From contig NZ_JADKYM010000001.1 in assembly GCF_015475875.1 (NCBI RefSeq), positions 334,596 through 398,595 of the forward strand: 64,000 nucleotides of DNA. The letters run 5' to 3'. The translations under genes and the position numbers were made by a program. Position 1 is the stretch's first letter. Each line of letters starts with the position of its first letter. Under the pieces are notes generated by a model. It ran no database searches, had not been told where the DNA came from, and saw nothing but the letters and a program-made list of their open reading frames with translations. Below are positions 61,078-64,000 of this stretch, one piece after another. Origin of the DNA: Sphingopyxis solisilvae. GTDB lineage: Bacteria; Pseudomonadota; Alphaproteobacteria; Sphingomonadales; Sphingomonadaceae.

Positions 61078-63012
61078 TCACCGACCTGCATGATAGAAAT
61101 CATGCACGGCCTGCGCCACTGCCGCGCTTACCCCCGGCGCCTTCTGCAAATCCTCTAGGCTCGCGCCGCGCACCGCGCGCGCGGTGCCGAAGTGCATCAA
61201 CAGCGCTTTCTTGCGCGCGGGGCCGATCCCCGGCACCTCGTCGAGCGGCGAGCTTCCCATCGCTTTCGCGCGCTTCGCCCGGTGCGCGCCGATCGCAAAA
61301 CGGTGCGCTTCGTCGCGCAGCCGCTGGATGTAGAACAGCACCGCATTGTTCGTCGGCAGCGTAAATTCGCGCCCGTCGGGCAGGTAAAAGGTTTCGCGCC
61401 CTGCATTGCGATCCGGCCCCTTCGCAACCCCGACATAGGGCAAATCATCGATGCCCAGCTCGGCCAGCACGGCGCCTGCTGCGGAAACTTGCCCCTTGCC
61501 GCCGTCGATCAGCACCAGGTCGGGCCATTCGCCCTTCGTTCGTTCGGGGTCCTCCTCGATCGCGCGCGCAAAGCGGCGCTGGAACACCTCGCGCATCATC
61601 GCGAAGTCGTCCCCCGGCTGCGTTTCGGGCCGCTTGATGTTGAATTTGCGATAGGCGCCCTTGATCCACCCCTCCGGTCCCGCGACGACCATCGCGCCGA
61701 GCGCATTGGTGCCCTGGATATGGCTGTTGTCGTAGATTTCGATCCGCTGCGGCGGGTTCTCCAGATCGAACAGATCGGCGAGTTCGCGCCCCAGCTTGGC
61801 CTGGCTGCTGCTCTCGGCCAGCCGCCGGTCGAGCTCCTCGCCGGCATTGCGCACCGCCTGCTCCAGCAGCCGACGGCGGTTGCCGCGCTGTGGGACGCTG
61901 ATGTCGATCTTGCGCTCGGCGACTTCGCCCAGCGCCTCGGCGAGCAACTCGATCTCGGCGGGCTCGCGATCGACGAGGATCGTCTTGGGCGGCGGTACCC
62001 CTTCGTAAAACTGCATCAGGAAGCTCGCCATCACTTCCTCTTCGGGTACGCCTGCGACATGCGCCGGAAAAAAGCTGCGATGCCCCCAATTCTGTCCGCC
62101 GCGGATGAAAAAGCCCGCGACACACAACTGGCCGCCCTTCGCCGCAAGGGCAAAGACATCGGCGTCGCCCAGCCCGTCGGCGTGGACCGACTGGCTGCCC
62201 TGAATGAAGGTCAGCGATTTCAACCGGTCGCGCAGCACCGCAGCCTGCTCGAAATCCATCGCGTCGGCGGCCTTGGTCATCGCATCGCCGAGCCGTTTCT
62301 GGACCGCGGTCGAGCGACCTTCGAGGAAGTCCTGCGCGTCGCCCACCAGCCCGGCGTAATCGGCCTTGGAAATGCGATCGACGCACGGCGCCGAGCAGCG
62401 CTTGATCTGATAGAGCAGGCACGGGCGCGAACGATTCGCAAAGAAGCTGTCGGTGCAGCTGCGCAGCAGAAACGTCTTTTGCAGCGCGTTCAGAGTCTTG
62501 GCGACCGAGCCGGCGCTGGCGAATGGTCCGTAGTAACGCCCCTTGGCGCGCCGCGCCCCACGATGCTTTTGCACCCGCGGAAAATCATGATCCATCCGTA
62601 GCAGGATGAAGGGGAAGCTTTTGTCGTCGCGCAGCAGCACGTTATACGGCGGGCGATAGCGTTTGATCAGCTGCGCCTCGAGCAGCAGCGCCTCGGCCTC
62701 GCTCGTCGTCGTGACGATCTCCATCGCGCGCGTTTGCGACACCATCCGCTGCAACCGCTGCGGCAACCGTGCGACCTGCGTATAATTGGTCACCCGGTTC
62801 TTGAGCGCCCGCGCCTTGCCGACATACAGCACGTCACCGCGCGCATCGAGCATCCGGTACACACCGGGACGCGCCGGCAATTTGCGCACCACATTGCGGA
62901 TTGCCTCGGCGCCGCGATCCAGATCGGGCTTGTCATCGGCCTCGCCGCTGCCGCGGATGACATAGGTCGCTTTCTCTTCGTTGAATCGGTCGGGAGCGTT
63001 CGGGCGAGCCAT
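61078..63012 (-). CDS. uvrC: UvrABC excinuclease subunit C
   Basis: 644-residue nucleotide-excision-repair nuclease making both incisions. The N-terminal GIY-YIG domain has PGVYRMLDARGDVLYVGKA; a UVR motif follows (MTKAADAMDFEQAAVLRDRLKSL); the RNase H-like endonuclease domain has IEIYDNSHIQGTNALGAMVV, and the C-terminal helix-hairpin-helix has VPGIGPARKKALLMHFGTARAV. Length is normal. ATG 63012. Confidence 0.96.
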   Translation of the reverse strand: MARPNAPDRFNEEKATYVIRGSGEADDKPDLDRGAEAIRNVVRKLPARPGVYRMLDARGDVLYVGKARALKNRVTNYTQVARLPQRLQRMVSQTRAMEIVTTTSEAEALLLEAQLIKRYRPPYNVLLRDDKSFPFILLRMDHDFPRVQKHRGARRAKGRYYGPFASAGSVAKTLNALQKTFLLRSCTDSFFANRSRPCLLYQIKRCSAPCVDRISKADYAGLVGDAQDFLEGRSTAVQKRLGDAMTKAADAMDFEQAAVLRDRLKSLTFIQGSQSVHADGLGDADVFALAAKGGQLCVAGFFIRGGQNWGHRSFFPAHVAGVPEEEVMASFLMQFYEGVPPPKTILVDREPAEIELLAEALGEVAERKIDISVPQRGNRRRLLEQAVRNAGEELDRRLAESSSQAKLGRELADLFDLENPPQRIEIYDNSHIQGTNALGAMVVAGPEGWIKGAYRKFNIKRPETQPGDDFAMMREVFQRRFARAIEEDPERTKGEWPDLVLIDGGKGQVSAAGAVLAELGIDDLPYVGVAKGPDRNAGRETFYLPDGREFTLPTNNAVLFYIQRLRDEAHRFAIGAHRAKRAKAMGSSPLDEVPGIGPARKKALLMHFGTARAVRGASLEDLQKAPGVSAAVAQAVHDFYHAGR

Positions 63013-63080
63013 GATTTTGCATGTAGGCGATGGCGATGCGAGCCGCCATAGTGCGCGCGGTAAAACATGGGAGGGGTCTT

Positions 63081-63800
63081 ATGGAATTGCGCGGCAAGCT
63101 GGCATTGGTCACCGGCGGTAGCGACGGGATCGGGCGCGAGATCGCGCTGCAGTTGCAAGGTGCAGGCGCCGACGTCATCGTGACCGGACGTTCGGCCGAA
63201 AAGTTGCAAGCGATGGCGGCGCTGGGTTTCGGGACGATCGCGGGCGATCTGTCCACCGCGGCGGGCGTCGATGCTGTCGTCGACGGTGTGTCGGGCAAAC
63301 CGCTGGCGCTGCTCGTCAACAATGCCGGGGTTGGCAGCGATTACGCTCTGGAGGACGCGACCACGCTCGACAGCGCCGCGCACTGCATCCGGACCAATCT
63401 CGACGCGCCGGTCGCGCTCTGTACGCGGTTGCTGTCGGTCCTGCGCGCGCAGCCGGAGGCGGTGATCGTCAACGTCACCTCGGGCCTCGCCATCGCACCG
63501 CGCGCCGGCGGCGCGATCTATTGCGCCACCAAGGCCGGATTGCGCAGCTATACGCAAGCCATCCGTCATCTGCTCAAGGACAGCAATGTCCGCGTGATCG
63601 AGGCGCTACCGCCCGTCGTCGAAACCAACATGACCGCGGCGCGCAGCGGCAAAAAAATGAGCGCTCACGACTGCGCGGCGGAGATTGTCCACGGCATCCG
63701 GACCGGCAAACGCGAGGTCAATGTCGGCATGGTGAAGATATTGCAGCTGATCCACAGCATCTCACCGGCAATGGCGCGGCGGATCATGCTCCGGTTTTGA
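63081..63800 (+). CDS. Short-chain dehydrogenase/reductase, DltE-like
   Basis: 239-residue Rossmann oxidoreductase. NAD(P)-binding TGGSDGIG, NNAGVGSDY, catalytic Ser (VNVTSGLA) and YxxxK in YCATKAG are all present. It resembles the DltE/YdfG-type branch. ATG 63081 follows GGGAGGGG. Divergent from uvrC. Substrate unknown. Confidence 0.9.
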   Translation: MELRGKLALVTGGSDGIGREIALQLQGAGADVIVTGRSAEKLQAMAALGFGTIAGDLSTAAGVDAVVDGVSGKPLALLVNNAGVGSDYALEDATTLDSAAHCIRTNLDAPVALCTRLLSVLRAQPEAVIVNVTSGLAIAPRAGGAIYCATKAGLRSYTQAIRHLLKDSNVRVIEALPPVVETNMTAARSGKKMSAHDCAAEIVHGIRTGKREVNVGMVKILQLIHSISPAMARRIMLRF

Positions 63801-63871
63801 GGGTGGGTGAGGTTCGACGAAAATAGCGGCTGACGAGCAGAATGTCCGTTTCGAGGTGGGAACAAGACGAT

Positions 63872-63998
63872 CCTCCCCGCCTGCGGGGAGGTGGCAGCGC
63901 GACGCGCTGACGAAGGGGGGGGGTGGCGTCCTTCGGCAGCGTTTCAGGCCGATAGCCCCCTCCACCACCGCCTGCGGCGGCGGTCCCCCCCCCCCCCC
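63872..63998. repeat. GC-rich palindromic repeat element with homopolymer runs
   Basis: CCTCCCCGC-CT-GCGGGGAGG (63872-63891) is a perfect hairpin. Further on are a G9 run near 63915-63923, the hairpin-forming ACCGCC...GGCGGT (about 63967-63984) and a C14 run (63985-63998). The composition and the GGGGAGGTGGC block match the interspersed repeat seen in sphingomonad intergenic regions. The element may continue beyond the window. The remaining bases 63801-63871 show no gene. Confidence 0.6.
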
Positions 63999-64000
63999 AC

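Noticed and set aside
1..64000. CRISPR arrays, insertion sequences, prophage or integrase genes
   Set aside because: No regularly spaced repeats, transposase motifs or integrase signatures were seen on either strand.

Overview
The window is a piece of a high-GC alphaproteobacterial chromosome, most likely from Sphingomonadaceae (Sphingopyxis/Sphingomonas-like; the genus cannot be fixed from this alone). The pointers are the ntrYX-hfq-hflX-mazG order, a tandem-duplicated Hfq, a GcrA cell-cycle regulator, several large TonB-dependent receptors, a short class I MetRS, and palindromic intergenic repeats of the CATCCCGGC type. No phage, insertion sequence or CRISPR array was seen. About 48 genes and two serine tRNAs are present, tightly packed with many 1-4 base start/stop overlaps.

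Layout. 1-4754 (+): ntrY (cut by the window edge), ntrX, a double-domain hfq, hflX. 4729-13608 (-): mazG, and a long co-directional run (lytic transglycosylase, rlpA, D,D-carboxypeptidase, tmk, holB, metG, tatD, an MBL phosphodiesterase and a 58-residue membrane peptide). 13754: tRNA-Ser(UGA). 13857-24927: an island for D-amino-acid and probably peptidoglycan-peptide use. It holds an exported N-acyl-D-amino-acid deacylase, a divergent LysR regulator, dgcN-dgcA (D-glutamate N-acetyltransferase and N-acetyl-D-glutamate racemase), a glutamate-type symporter, a serine hydrolase, a PBP4-type DacB and a convergent penicillin-acylase-family enzyme. Three 15-bp ATA-N9-TAT-like sites, which I found by comparing the intergenic regions, suggest one LysR controls it.

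25335-35972: an outer-membrane/signalling block with a 1013-residue TonB-dependent receptor, an autotransporter, and an ECF sigma/FecR/STN-receptor cassette. 36014-45068 is mixed: an acyl-CoA dehydrogenase pair separated by a perfect 27-bp inverted repeat, an MBL hydrolase, a protein joining a Phd/YefM-like domain to PAS sensing domains, TadG/TadE-like proteins, a YghU-type glutathione transferase and a CaiB-type CoA-transferase. 45210-48449 is a beta-propeller/amidohydrolase fusion, followed by tRNA-Ser(CGA). 48696-64000 is largely housekeeping: hspQ, an ABC-2 permease, gcrA, two PaaI-type thioesterases, an outer-membrane beta-barrel, parE, a beta-lactamase-like hydrolase, and the co-directional uvrC-thioesterase-recO-leuB-metZ-apaG-lysR run. 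A short-chain dehydrogenase and a repeat element close the window.

The most interesting points are the D-glutamate/peptidoglycan island with its shared operator, the tandem Hfq, the NtrX lacking the sigma54-contact motif, and the Phd/YefM-PAS fusion.
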